A stretch of 64,000 nt of DNA, from positions 1-64,000 of the forward strand of contig VGCE01000002.1 of the NCBI GenBank assembly GCA_016870155.1, in the 5' to 3' direction. The position numbers and the translations under genes were made by a program. The first letter of the stretch is position 1, and each line of letters opens with the position of its first letter. Source of the DNA: Actinomycetota bacterium (lineage in GTDB: Bacteria > Actinomycetota > Thermoleophilia > Miltoncostaeales > Miltoncostaeaceae). Shown here piece after piece: positions 51,697 to 60,462 of this stretch. A model generated the notes under the pieces. It saw only the letters and a program-made list of their open reading frames with translations, searched no databases and had not been told where the DNA came from.

Positions 51697-51697
51697 C
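51609..51697 (-). repeat. 21-bp tandem repeat bridging murC and murB
   Basis: Four cores GGTGTCAGGCACC lie at 51622, 51643, 51664 and 51685, spaced by exactly 21 bp, with a partial fifth unit to the left. The rightmost copy holds the murC stop (TGA within GTGCCTGACACC). Read in the murB frame, each copy encodes GTG CCT GAC ACC, a start codon followed by P-D-T. The 21-bp period keeps the frame, so copy number can vary freely. Confidence 0.85.
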
Positions 51698-53020
51698 GTC
51701 GCCCCCAAGCGCCTGGAGCAGGAGCGGCCCCACGGTGGTGATGTCACCGGCGCCCATGGTGATCACCATGTCGCCATCGCGCAGATCGGGCACGATCACC
51801 GGGGGCACGTCGGACAACAGCGGCACGTAGAGGATCTCCCCGGGGCCGCTGACCGCGCGCAGCACCAGCTGGCCGTCCACGCCTGGCTCGGGGGCCTCTC
51901 GCGCCGGGTAGACGTCGGTGACCACCACCACGTCGGCCGAGGACAGCGCACGGCCGAAGTCATCTGCCAGCTCGCGGGTGCGCGAGTACAGGTGCGGCTG
52001 GAAGATGGCCACCACGCGCCCCGGGTGCAGGTCGCGTGCCGCGCGAAGGGTGGCCGTGACCTCGGCCGGGTGGTGCGCGTAGTCGTCCACCACCTGCACG
52101 CCGGCCACCGCGCCCTTGTGCTCGAAGCGGCGCCCCACGCCGGTAAAGGGCGCGATGCGCGCGATGGCGTCCTCAGGCGGCACCCCGCACCAGTCGGCCA
52201 GGGCGATGGCGCAGGCGGCGTTGGCGCGGTTGTGGGCGCCGGGCGTGGCGATGCCGAGGGCGAATGAGCGGCCGTCGGCCAGTACCAGCTCGGTGCCCTG
52301 CACCCAGCCCCACGCCCCGTCGGCGTCGCCCACCATGCGCACCGGGCACGGGGCGGAATCGGCCACCGCCCGCGCGCGGGCGTCCGGGCCGGCCACCAGC
52401 AGGCCGTCGGATGGCAGCGCGCTCACGAACTGCCGGAAGACATCCTCGACATCATCGATCGATGCGTAGGTGGAATGGTGGTCGTGGTCGACGTTCAGCA
52501 GGATCGCCGCCTCGGGGCTGAGGCGCAGAAGCGAGCGGTCGCTCTCATCCGCCTCGGCGCAAAACCAGGGTCCCTCACCCCGGGCCGCGCCGGTTCCGCG
52601 GCCCCACGGCACCTCGGCACCCACGCACAGCGTGGCCCCGCCCAGCGCGAGCGAGAGCATCGCGGTGGTCGTGGACTTGCCATGCGCCCCCGCCACGGCC
52701 AGGCCGCGGTGCCCCTGCATGAGCATGGCGAGGAGATCGGACCGGTGAAGCACGAGCAGCCCGCGCTCGCGCGCCGCGACCAGCTCGGGGTTGTCGTCGG
52801 GGATCGCCGTGGACGCGAACACGGCGTCCACGGCGCCGGGCAGGGCATCCGCTGCGTGGCCCGCACGCACGGTGGCCCCCGCGGCGCGGAGGGCGTCGAG
52901 CCCCGGGCCGTCCTCGCGGTCGGTGCCTGACACCGTCCAGCCCTCGTCGAGCGCGAGAAGGCCGAGCGCGCTCATGCCGGCGCCGCCGGCCCCCACCAGG
53001 TGGATGCTGCGCGTGCTCAC
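51689..53020 (-). CDS. murC: UDP-N-acetylmuramate--L-alanine ligase
   Basis: MurC adds L-Ala to UDP-MurNAc. The 443-residue protein has the N-terminal Rossmann loop HLVGAGGAGMSALG, the ATP-binding GAHGKSTTT, NVDHDHHSTY, and the C-terminal DDYAHHPAEV and FQPHLYSRT. The GTG at 53020 overlaps murG (GTGA). Its stop codon falls in the last unit of the 21-bp repeat, and the last residues (GGDGA) are partly repeat-encoded. Confidence 0.96.
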   Translation of the reverse strand: MSTRSIHLVGAGGAGMSALGLLALDEGWTVSGTDREDGPGLDALRAAGATVRAGHAADALPGAVDAVFASTAIPDDNPELVAARERGLLVLHRSDLLAMLMQGHRGLAVAGAHGKSTTTAMLSLALGGATLCVGAEVPWGRGTGAARGEGPWFCAEADESDRSLLRLSPEAAILLNVDHDHHSTYASIDDVEDVFRQFVSALPSDGLLVAGPDARARAVADSAPCPVRMVGDADGAWGWVQGTELVLADGRSFALGIATPGAHNRANAACAIALADWCGVPPEDAIARIAPFTGVGRRFEHKGAVAGVQVVDDYAHHPAEVTATLRAARDLHPGRVVAIFQPHLYSRTRELADDFGRALSSADVVVVTDVYPAREAPEPGVDGQLVLRAVSGPGEILYVPLLSDVPPVIVPDLRDGDMVITMGAGDITTVGPLLLQALGGDGA

Positions 53021-54144
53021 CGGCGGCGCAGTCGGCCGCGACCACGGCGGTCACGGCGGTCGCGCCCACCACCGCGAGGCGGCCGCGCCACCGACTCGAC
53101 CATGTCGGCGATGCGCTCGGCGGCGTCCGGGCGGGCGGCAGCGCGCGCGGCATCGCCCATCACCTCGAGGCGTCCGGGCTCGGCCAGCAGCGCCCCCACC
53201 AGCTCGCGCAGGCGGTCGCCCGTGCACTCATCATCGGTAAGCATGATCGCCGCTCCGGCATCGGACAGCCACCGCGCGTTGCCGGTCTGGTGGTCGGCCG
53301 TGGCGTGCGGGTAGGGAATGAGGATCGCCGGCCGGCCCACTGCGGCGAGCTCGAATACCGAGCCCCCCGAGCGCGAGATGACGAGATCGGCCGCGGCGAT
53401 TGCCTGGGGGAAGTCCTCGAGGAAGCCATGCACGTGGTAGCGCGGGCCGCCCCCGGCCGCCTCGACGCGCGCCCGGACATCGGCCTCATTGCGCTCGCCG
53501 GCCACGTGCACCACCTGGAAGGGCGGCGTGGGGCAGAAGGCGTCGATCGCGGCGTCGTTGACGGACTGCGCGCCCTGGCTGCCGCCCGCCACCAGCACGC
53601 AGGTGCCCGACGGGTCGATGCCCAGGTGAAGGCGACCGCCCTCGCGCGTGGCCTCGCGCACCGCGCGGCTCACCGGCCTGCCCGTGACCACGTACTTGCG
53701 GCCGCGCCTGCCGGCCACCGGGAATGCCAGGGCCACGCGCTTGGCGAACGGCGCGGCAAGGCGGTTGGCCAGGCCCAGGCGCGAATCGGCCTCCATCAGC
53801 AGCACGCGCCGGCGCGTAAGGCGCCCCGCGATTGCTGCGGGGCCGGCCATGTAGCCGCCGCCGCCCACCACCACCTGGGCCTTGCGACGGCGCAGCACGC
53901 CCATCATGCGCGGCACGGCGAGCACGGCCAGCACCGCGCGCCAGAGGTTCCTGATGCTCAGGCGGCGCTCGAACCCGCGAAGGGGCACGTGGTCCTCGCG
54001 GTAGCCGTTGCGCTCGGGGATGCCCGATCCCGCCCGGCCGCCCACGCCGACGAAGCTCACCTCATGCCCGCGGTCGCGAAGCTCCTCAGCCAGCGCGAGC
54101 GTCGGCATGATGTGCCCGGCGGTCCCCCCGGCCGCGATCACCAC
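53017..54144 (-). CDS. murG: UDP-GlcNAc:undecaprenyl-PP-MurNAc-pentapeptide transferase MurG
   Basis: MurG makes lipid II at the inner face of the membrane. The protein has the N-terminal loop IAAGGTAGHIMPTLALAEEL, GGGGYMAGPAAI, GGSQGAQSVND and the UDP-GlcNAc site SRSGGSVFELAAVGRPAILIPYPHATADHQ. The GTG at 54144 (375 residues) places the start at the usual VVIAAGG; an ATG at 54252 would add 36 Ser/Pro/Gly-rich residues that merely shadow ftsW. Even so it overlaps the ftsW 3' end by 59 bp. The C-terminus has a Gly/Arg-rich tail. Confidence 0.92.
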   Translation of the reverse strand: MVIAAGGTAGHIMPTLALAEELRDRGHEVSFVGVGGRAGSGIPERNGYREDHVPLRGFERRLSIRNLWRAVLAVLAVPRMMGVLRRRKAQVVVGGGGYMAGPAAIAGRLTRRRVLLMEADSRLGLANRLAAPFAKRVALAFPVAGRRGRKYVVTGRPVSRAVREATREGGRLHLGIDPSGTCVLVAGGSQGAQSVNDAAIDAFCPTPPFQVVHVAGERNEADVRARVEAAGGGPRYHVHGFLEDFPQAIAAADLVISRSGGSVFELAAVGRPAILIPYPHATADHQTGNARWLSDAGAAIMLTDDECTGDRLRELVGALLAEPGRLEVMGDAARAAARPDAAERIADMVESVARPPRGGGRDRRDRRGRGRLRRR

Positions 54145-55327
54145 GCGGAGCGGGTTCGGGGACGACCGTGAGCCGCCGCTCGCGCGACCTGCGGCTGATT
54201 CCGACGAGGATCCCGCTGGCTGCGGTGAGGACGACGAGGCTGCTTCCCCCATAGCTCACGAAGGGCAGCGGCACGCCGGTCACCGGAAGGAGTCCGAGCA
54301 CCGCGCCGAGGTTGACGATGGCCTGGATGCTGATGAGCGACACGAGCCCGCCGGCCAGGAGCCTCAGCCGGCGGTCGGGCGCCGTCACGGCGATACGGTA
54401 GCCGCTCCATATGACGGCCACGAGCAGGGCGATAACGCCCAGCACGCCGATGAGGCCGATCTCCTCGCCGATGGTGGCCATGATCATGTCCGTGTGCGCC
54501 TCGGGGAGGTAGTTCACCTTCTGCAGGCCGTTGCCCAGGCCCACGCCGTCCACCCCGCCGCTGCCCAGCGCGAGCTGCGCCTGCGTCACCTGGAAGCCGG
54601 TGCCCTCGGGGTCAGACCAGGGATCGAGGAACGACGTGACGCGCGCCATGCGGTAGGGGGCGATGGCCACCAGCGCGGCCGTGGCCACCGCCGCTGCGCC
54701 CACGAGCATGGCCAGTATGCGACCAGGAACACCGGTGATGACCAGCATGAGGAATCCCGTGCCGAGCATCACGGCGGTGGTGCCGAGGTCGGGCTCGAGC
54801 ATGATCAGCACCCCCATGCCCACCATGAGCCCGATCGGCAGCTTGAGACCGTCCCAGGTGTCGAGGCGATCGATGTTGCGGGCGAGGTAGCCGGCGAGCC
54901 ACACGATGAGCGCCAGCTTGGCGAGCTCGGACGGCTGCATCTGAATGGGCCCGAGGCCGATCCACGAGCGGGCGCCGTTGGCCTCGATCCCGAACCCGGG
55001 CACCAGCACCACCGCCAGCAGGCCGAGCGCCACGAACACCGCGGGCTTTCCGAGCTTGAGGATGGCGTTGGGATTGGCCCGCGCGCAGATGCCGAACGCC
55101 ACCAGGGCCACCACGGCGAAGATGCCCTGGCGCATCAGGGTGCCCGACGGGTTCTCGTCCGACAGCAGCGCGCTTGCGCTGGATGCCGAGTACACCATGA
55201 CGAGCCCGATGCACACGAGCACCAGGATGGCGATCGACAGCACGGCCTCCGGTGCGATGTCGCCGCCGCCCCGCACCTTGCGGGTGGACGCGGTGCGACG
55301 GGTGCTGTCAGAGGACGCGGGCGGCAC
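54086..55327 (-). CDS. ftsW: Lipid II polymerase / SEDS protein FtsW
   Basis: FtsW polymerises septal glycan with FtsI. The 413-residue protein has about ten transmembrane helices, LVMVYSASS near the start, the SEDS region GARSWIGLGPIQMQPSELAK, the extracellular-loop LGSGGVDGVGLGNG, and PFVSYGGSSL at the end. The GTG at 55327 follows AAAGGA by 5 nt. The last 30 residues after SRRSRERR are charged, not conserved, and encoded in the overlap with murG. Confidence 0.94.
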   Translation of the reverse strand: MPPASSDSTRRTASTRKVRGGGDIAPEAVLSIAILVLVCIGLVMVYSASSASALLSDENPSGTLMRQGIFAVVALVAFGICARANPNAILKLGKPAVFVALGLLAVVLVPGFGIEANGARSWIGLGPIQMQPSELAKLALIVWLAGYLARNIDRLDTWDGLKLPIGLMVGMGVLIMLEPDLGTTAVMLGTGFLMLVITGVPGRILAMLVGAAAVATAALVAIAPYRMARVTSFLDPWSDPEGTGFQVTQAQLALGSGGVDGVGLGNGLQKVNYLPEAHTDMIMATIGEEIGLIGVLGVIALLVAVIWSGYRIAVTAPDRRLRLLAGGLVSLISIQAIVNLGAVLGLLPVTGVPLPFVSYGGSSLVVLTAASGILVGISRRSRERRLTVVPEPAPRGDRGRGDRRAHHADARAG

Positions 55328-55358
55328 GAGAATCCTTTCGCCGCGGGCCCGCTGTTCC

Positions 55359-56675
55359 CTACCGGGCCCCGGCCTCCCGCGCGGCATCGCGGAACACCTC
55401 TCCGCGGTGCGCGTATCCCGAGAACTGGTCGAACGATGCGCATGCCGGCGCGAGCAGCACCACGTCACCGGTCTGGGCCTCGACCGCGGCCCGTGACACC
55501 GCCGTCGGGAGGTCCGGCAGCAGGGTGCTGGCCACGTGCTCGCCCTCGAGCGCCCGGGCGATGTCCGGGGCGGTCTCGCCGATGAGGTAGGCGTGCGCCA
55601 CAGCTGACGCCGCCGCCCGCGCCAGGTCGTCGAACGGGGTGTCCTTGCTGCTGCCCCCCGCGATCAGGCGCACCTGCGCGGGATAGGCGTCAAGCGCCGC
55701 GATGGCCGCCGCGGGGTTGGTGGCCTTGGAATCGTTGACGAACGTAACGCCGTCGGCCACGCCCACCACCTCGAGCCGGTGCGGCAGGCCCGGGAACGTT
55801 GCGAGGCCCCGTGCGATCTCCTCCGCGCCCATGCCGGCGTGCGCGGCCATGGCGGCAGCGGCCATCATGTTCTCGCGATTGTGGACTCCGGGCAGGGGAA
55901 ACTCGCTCCACGGCGCCACCAGTCCCAGCCCCTGCACGTGCAGCCCGCCCTCGGCCCATGACACCGCGTCAGGCCCCGGCGGGCCCGACGCCACCACGCG
56001 CCGCGTGGGCGACCTGCCCGTCGACTGCATGCCTGCGGCCACGATGGCCAGGTCGTGATCCCCCTGGTTGGCGAACAGGTTGAGCTTTGCCCGCCGGTAG
56101 GCCTCGAAGTCGGGGTAGCGGTCCATGTGGTCGGGGGTGATATTGAGCAGCACCGCGGCATGCGGCCGGAACGTCGGTGTGTCCTCGAGCTGGAACGACG
56201 AGCACTCGGCCACCAGCCAGGCGTCTCCCGCCAGCTGGCCCACCAGGCCGGCCATCGGCGTGCCCACATTGCCGCAGGCCACGGCGTCGAGCCCCCCGGC
56301 CCGCATCACGTGGGCCAGCAGCTCCGTGGTGGTGGTCTTGCCGTTGGTGCCGGTGATCCCCATGATCGGGTTGGGCATGGCGCGCGATGCCAGCTCGATC
56401 TCGCTCCACACCGGCGTGCCCGCGGCGTAGGCGGCGGCCAGCGGCGCGAACTCACGCGGCACGCCGGGGCTGCGCACCACCAGGTCGGCGGGCACGGGAT
56501 CGCTGCTGGGGGCGCGCACGTCGATGCCCGCCGAGGCCAGGTCGGCGGCGTCCACGGCGGCGGCGTCCACGGCCACCACGTGCCAGCCCAGCTCGCGCAG
56601 AAGCACGGCCGCAGCCCTGCCCGACGTCGCCACGCCCACCACCAGGGCCCGGCCGGGTTCCGGCAGCGCGCTCAC
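55359..56675 (-). CDS. murD: UDP-N-acetylmuramoyl-L-alanine--D-glutamate ligase
   Basis: MurD adds D-Glu to the stem peptide. The 438-residue protein has a short Rossmann-like N-domain (LVVGVATSGRAAA), ATP loop GITGTNGKTTTTE, LNITPDHMDRY, HNRENMMAAAA and NDSKATNPAAA, and the C-terminal SFDQFSGYAHRGEVF. The GTG at 56675 overlaps the mraY stop (GTGA). Confidence 0.96.
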   Translation of the reverse strand: MSALPEPGRALVVGVATSGRAAAVLLRELGWHVVAVDAAAVDAADLASAGIDVRAPSSDPVPADLVVRSPGVPREFAPLAAAYAAGTPVWSEIELASRAMPNPIMGITGTNGKTTTTELLAHVMRAGGLDAVACGNVGTPMAGLVGQLAGDAWLVAECSSFQLEDTPTFRPHAAVLLNITPDHMDRYPDFEAYRRAKLNLFANQGDHDLAIVAAGMQSTGRSPTRRVVASGPPGPDAVSWAEGGLHVQGLGLVAPWSEFPLPGVHNRENMMAAAAMAAHAGMGAEEIARGLATFPGLPHRLEVVGVADGVTFVNDSKATNPAAAIAALDAYPAQVRLIAGGSSKDTPFDDLARAAASAVAHAYLIGETAPDIARALEGEHVASTLLPDLPTAVSRAAVEAQTGDVVLLAPACASFDQFSGYAHRGEVFRDAAREAGAR

Positions 56676-57652
56676 GCCGGCAGCGTGCGGAAGAAGAGCG
56701 TGAAGCCGATGCCCGCGAACACCAGCGCGATGAGCCAGAACCGCACGATGATCTTGGTCTCGCTCCAGCCGGCCATCTCGAAGTGGTGGTGCACGGGCGC
56801 CATGAGGAACACCCTGCGGCGCGTGCGCTTGAACACCAGCACCTGGATCATCACCGAGATCGCCTCGATCACGAACACCCCGCCGATGAAGATGAGCAGC
56901 ACCTCGGTCTTGGTCATCACGGCCAGCGCGGCGATGGCCCCGCCCAGCGCGAACGAACCGGTGTCGCCCATGAAGATGGACGCCGGGTAGGAGTTGAACC
57001 AGATGAAGCCCACGCAGGCGCCCATGAGGCACGCGGCGAGGATCGCCAGGTCGCGCTGCCCCGTGACCACGAAGGTCATCCCTACGTAGGCCAGCAGCGC
57101 GATGGCCGTGGTGCCCGCGGCCAGGCCATCAAGGCCATCGGTGAGGTTGACGGCGTTGGTGGCCCCGGCCAGCACCAGGAACACCACCACCCCGAAGGCG
57201 ATGGGGCCGATCTCGAGCGAGTAGGCCACCACGTGGAAGTCGATGGTGGTGGGCACGCCCACCACGTTCACCGCGAGCACGGCCAGCGCCACGGCAATGG
57301 CCACGAGGCCGAGCATCTTCCAGCGCCCCGACAACCCCAGCGACCGCTTCCTGACGATCTTCATCCAGTCGTCGATGAACCCGAGGGCGCCGCAGGCGAG
57401 GGTGGTGAACAGCACGAGCATGGCCGCCGTGCTGCGCGACGAGAGGATGAGGAACGGCACGGTCATGGCGATGATGATGAGCAGTCCGCCCATGGTCGGG
57501 GTGCCCTGCTTCTCGGCGTGCGCGTCGGGGATCTCCCCCTGCGGACGGATGAACTGGCCCACGTCGTGGTCGCGCAGCCAACGGATGACCCGCGGCCCCA
57601 CGAACATCAGCAGCATGGCGGCGCCGATTGCCGCGATGAGCACGCGGGGCAC
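56672..57652 (-). CDS. mraY: Phospho-N-acetylmuramoyl-pentapeptide-transferase
   Basis: MraY transfers phospho-MurNAc-pentapeptide to undecaprenyl phosphate, making lipid I. The 326-residue integral membrane protein has about ten helices, the catalytic FIDDWMKI and NLTDGLDGLA aspartates, FMGDTGSFALGG and the loop MAPVHHHFE. The GTG at 57652 lies 3 bp after the murF stop. Confidence 0.97.
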   Translation of the reverse strand: MPRVLIAAIGAAMLLMFVGPRVIRWLRDHDVGQFIRPQGEIPDAHAEKQGTPTMGGLLIIIAMTVPFLILSSRSTAAMLVLFTTLACGALGFIDDWMKIVRKRSLGLSGRWKMLGLVAIAVALAVLAVNVVGVPTTIDFHVVAYSLEIGPIAFGVVVFLVLAGATNAVNLTDGLDGLAAGTTAIALLAYVGMTFVVTGQRDLAILAACLMGACVGFIWFNSYPASIFMGDTGSFALGGAIAALAVMTKTEVLLIFIGGVFVIEAISVMIQVLVFKRTRRRVFLMAPVHHHFEMAGWSETKIIVRFWLIALVFAGIGFTLFFRTLPA

Positions 57653-57655
57653 GGC

Positions 57656-58960
57656 CTAGCCCCCTCCGGTGATGGCCCGGGCCACGCGCTCCATGGCCAT
57701 GCCCCGCGAGCCCTTCACCAGCACCACGTCACCGGGCGCGATGAGGGCTGGCACGCCCGCTACGGCGGCGTCGGTATCGGCGAAGGCCACGCACTCCACT
57801 CCCTCGGCACCCTCCGGGTACGCCACCGCGCGCGGGCCCACCGCCACCAGCAGGTCAACGCCCATCGCGCGCGCGCGTTCCCCCACGCCCCGGTGGAAGT
57901 CCAGCTCGTCGGGACCCAGCTCGAGCATGTCCGCCAGCACGGCCACATGGCGACCCGGACGCCGGCAGAGGTCGGCCAGCGCGGCGTCCATGGCCGGCGG
58001 GTTCGCGTTGTAGCAGTCCTCGATAAGCGTGCCACCGCCCGGCAGGGGATGCTCGATGCCGCGCATGGCCGAGCGCTCGAGGGTCACCTGGGCGCCGGGG
58101 GCGGGCACCATGCCGAGCGCGATGGCCACCTCCACCGCCGCGGCGATGTTGCGCTGCTCCCAGGCCTTCAGTTCGCCCGCCGACACCGCGATGGCGGGCT
58201 CGTCGCCGAAGCGACGCACCTCGACCCCGGCGGGCAGTCGCGCGATGTGCTCGTCGAGCAGCGGCTCGACGTCGGGGAAGATGGCCACGCCGTCGGCTGG
58301 CAGCCCGCCCAGGATCTCTGCCTTGGTCGCCGCGATGGCCTCGATCGTGCCCAGCAGCTCCAGGTGCACGGGACCGATGGCCGTGATCACCGCCACATGG
58401 GGCGGCGCCAGCGCCACCAGCTCGGCGATCTGGCCGGGGGCCCGCATGCCCATCTCGATCACCGCCACCTCGGTGTGCTCCGGCAGGCCGAGGATGCTGA
58501 GCGGCACCCCCACCTCGGTGTTGCGATTACCGGGCGTGCCCTCGGCGCGCACCCCCGCGGCCCGCAGCACCGCCACCGTGGAGTCCTTCGTGGATGTCTT
58601 GCCGTACGACCCGGTGATGGCCACCACGCGGGCACCCAGGCGCTGCAGCGCCCCGCGCCCGATGGCCGCCAGGGCCTGCACGGGATCATGGTGCGCCAGC
58701 ACCGCGGCACCGGCGTCGCGCAGGTCGTCCCGGGTCGCGGTCCAGGCATCCTCCGAAACCAGCACCGCTGCCGCTCCCGCGGCGATGGCCCCGGCCGCGT
58801 GCAGCCCGCCGTCGGTGTTCTCGCCGGGCACGCCGACGAACAGTTGACCGCCCTGCACCGCGCGGCTGTCGGCGGTGGCGCCCTCGCACACCACATCATC
58901 GGGGCCGGCCACCTGCGACGCGCCCGACCACAGGGTCATGTCGCTGACGCCGAACCTCAC
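57656..58960 (-). CDS. murF: UDP-N-acetylmuramoyl-tripeptide--D-alanyl-D-alanine ligase
   Basis: MurF adds the D-Ala-D-Ala dipeptide. The 434-residue protein has ADSRAVQGGQLFVG, the ATP loop AITGSYGKTSTKD, NRNTEVGVPLS, EMGMRAPGQI, DCYNANPPAM and VLVKGSRGMAMERV. The GTG at 58960 overlaps the murE stop (GTGA). Confidence 0.96.
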   Translation of the reverse strand: MRFGVSDMTLWSGASQVAGPDDVVCEGATADSRAVQGGQLFVGVPGENTDGGLHAAGAIAAGAAAVLVSEDAWTATRDDLRDAGAAVLAHHDPVQALAAIGRGALQRLGARVVAITGSYGKTSTKDSTVAVLRAAGVRAEGTPGNRNTEVGVPLSILGLPEHTEVAVIEMGMRAPGQIAELVALAPPHVAVITAIGPVHLELLGTIEAIAATKAEILGGLPADGVAIFPDVEPLLDEHIARLPAGVEVRRFGDEPAIAVSAGELKAWEQRNIAAAVEVAIALGMVPAPGAQVTLERSAMRGIEHPLPGGGTLIEDCYNANPPAMDAALADLCRRPGRHVAVLADMLELGPDELDFHRGVGERARAMGVDLLVAVGPRAVAYPEGAEGVECVAFADTDAAVAGVPALIAPGDVVLVKGSRGMAMERVARAITGGG

Positions 58961-60426
58961 GCGGCCTGCCTCTCGCCCAGCACCTCGCGGGCCACGTCCC
59001 GGTCGTCGAAGGGCGTGACCACTCCCCGGGCCTCCTGCCCGGACTCATGGCCCTTGCCGGCGATCAGCACCACGTCGCCAGGCGCGGCCATGGCGATGGC
59101 ATCGGCGATGGCCGCCCGGCGGTCGGCCTGCACCACCAGCTCGGCCGCACCGGCATCGGCGCCGGCCACGATGTCGGCGATGATGGAATCGGGGTCCTCG
59201 CTACGCGGGTTGTCGGACGTGACGATGCACACGTCGGCAAGGGCACGGCCCAGCGCGCCCATCTGCGGGCGCTTGCCGGTGTCGCGGTCGCCGCCGCACC
59301 CGAACAGCACGATGAGGCGGCCGTCGCCCGCGAGGTCGCGCGTGGTGCGCAGCACGTTCTCGAGCGAGTCGGGGGTGTGCGCGTAGTCCACCAGCACCTG
59401 GAACGGCTGCCCCAGCTCGATGGGCTCGAGGCGCCCTGGCACGCCCCGCAGCGCCGCGATGCCCTCGGCCACCGCGCCTTGGTCGAGCGCCATGGCCTCG
59501 CCCACCGCGACCACGCCCAGCACGTTCATCACATTGAACCGCCCGCGCAGCGCGCTGGACACCTGCATGGTGCCGCGTGGGGTGCGCACGGTGGCGGTGA
59601 AACCCTGCGCACCCGTCGCGAGGGCCTCGGGCGCCACGTCGGCATCGGGGGCGTCGATGCCGTAGCCCACCACGCCGGGCCCCAGCAGCCGGCGCCCCCA
59701 CTCGTCGTCGGCGTTCACCGCCGACGACGGATCGGGGCCGTGCCCCTCAGGGCGCTCGAACAGCAGTTGCTTGGCCTCGAAGTACGACTGCATGTCGCCG
59801 TGGTAGTCGAGGTGGTCGCGGGTGAGGTTGGTGAAGATGGCACCGGCGAACTGCAGCCCCGCCACGCGGCGCTGGTGCAGCGCATGCGACGACACCTCCA
59901 TGGCGCAGGCGGTGTCGCCCGCGGCGCGCATGCCGGCCAGTAGCGCCTGCATCTCCACGCTCTCGGGCGTGGTGTGCGTGGGCACGGCCGAGCGCCCGCC
60001 CACCACCACCTCGACCGTGCCGATGAGCCCGCAGGGCATGCCGGCCGCCCGCATGACCGACTGCACCAGGTAGGCGCAGGTCGTCTTGCCGTTGGTGCCC
60101 GTGACCCCCACGACCTGCATGTGGTGCGAGGGGTCGCCGGCCAGGCGCGCCGCCATGATGGACATCGCCGCGCGGGGATCGGACGCCACCACCTGCGGCA
60201 CCGTCAGCGGCAGCGCATGGCCCACCAGCAGCGCGGCGGCGCCCCGCTGCACCGCATCGCGGGCGAAGTCGTGCCCATCGGCGTGCGTGCCGGGCAGGCA
60301 CGCGAAAAGATCGCCGGGGGCGACATCGCCCGACCGGTAGCGAATCGCCGTGATGTCGGGGGTGGCGGCATCGTGCGCCTCGAGCCGCGCGCCGGGCACG
60401 CCGCCGGTCAGGTCATCGAGCCTCAT
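58957..60426 (-). CDS. murE: UDP-MurNAc-tripeptide ligase MurE, meso-diaminopimelate type
   Basis: MurE adds the third residue of the stem peptide. The 489-residue protein has VTGTNGKTTCAYLVQ, TTPESVEMQ, NLTRDHLDYHG, VDYAHTPDSLENVL and DNPRSEDP. The DNPR motif is the one associated with meso-DAP selection (lysine enzymes have a different motif), so the cell wall is predicted to be meso-DAP type. The ATG at 60426 lies 37 bp after the ftsI stop. Confidence 0.95.
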   Translation of the reverse strand: MRLDDLTGGVPGARLEAHDAATPDITAIRYRSGDVAPGDLFACLPGTHADGHDFARDAVQRGAAALLVGHALPLTVPQVVASDPRAAMSIMAARLAGDPSHHMQVVGVTGTNGKTTCAYLVQSVMRAAGMPCGLIGTVEVVVGGRSAVPTHTTPESVEMQALLAGMRAAGDTACAMEVSSHALHQRRVAGLQFAGAIFTNLTRDHLDYHGDMQSYFEAKQLLFERPEGHGPDPSSAVNADDEWGRRLLGPGVVGYGIDAPDADVAPEALATGAQGFTATVRTPRGTMQVSSALRGRFNVMNVLGVVAVGEAMALDQGAVAEGIAALRGVPGRLEPIELGQPFQVLVDYAHTPDSLENVLRTTRDLAGDGRLIVLFGCGGDRDTGKRPQMGALGRALADVCIVTSDNPRSEDPDSIIADIVAGADAGAAELVVQADRRAAIADAIAMAAPGDVVLIAGKGHESGQEARGVVTPFDDRDVAREVLGERQAA

Positions 60427-60462
60427 CCGAAGGCCACGTTACCAGCGCTCCCGGCTAGCCCC

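Noticed and set aside
52922-52934. Further copy of GGTGCCTGACACC inside murC
   Set aside because: It encodes the conserved MurC segment VSGTD, so function explains it; it may be chance, although it could be the source of the core used in the repeat array.
54145-54252. Longer murG from ATG 54252
   Set aside because: The extra 36 residues are Ser/Pro/Gly-rich and lie over the conserved SYGGSSL end of ftsW; the family start is at VVIAAGG.
56387-59386. About 1000-codon plus-strand frame across mraY and murF
   Set aside because: It lies opposite three fully conserved mur genes and has the typical composition of an antisense shadow (Arg/His/Pro-rich), with no start signal or motif.
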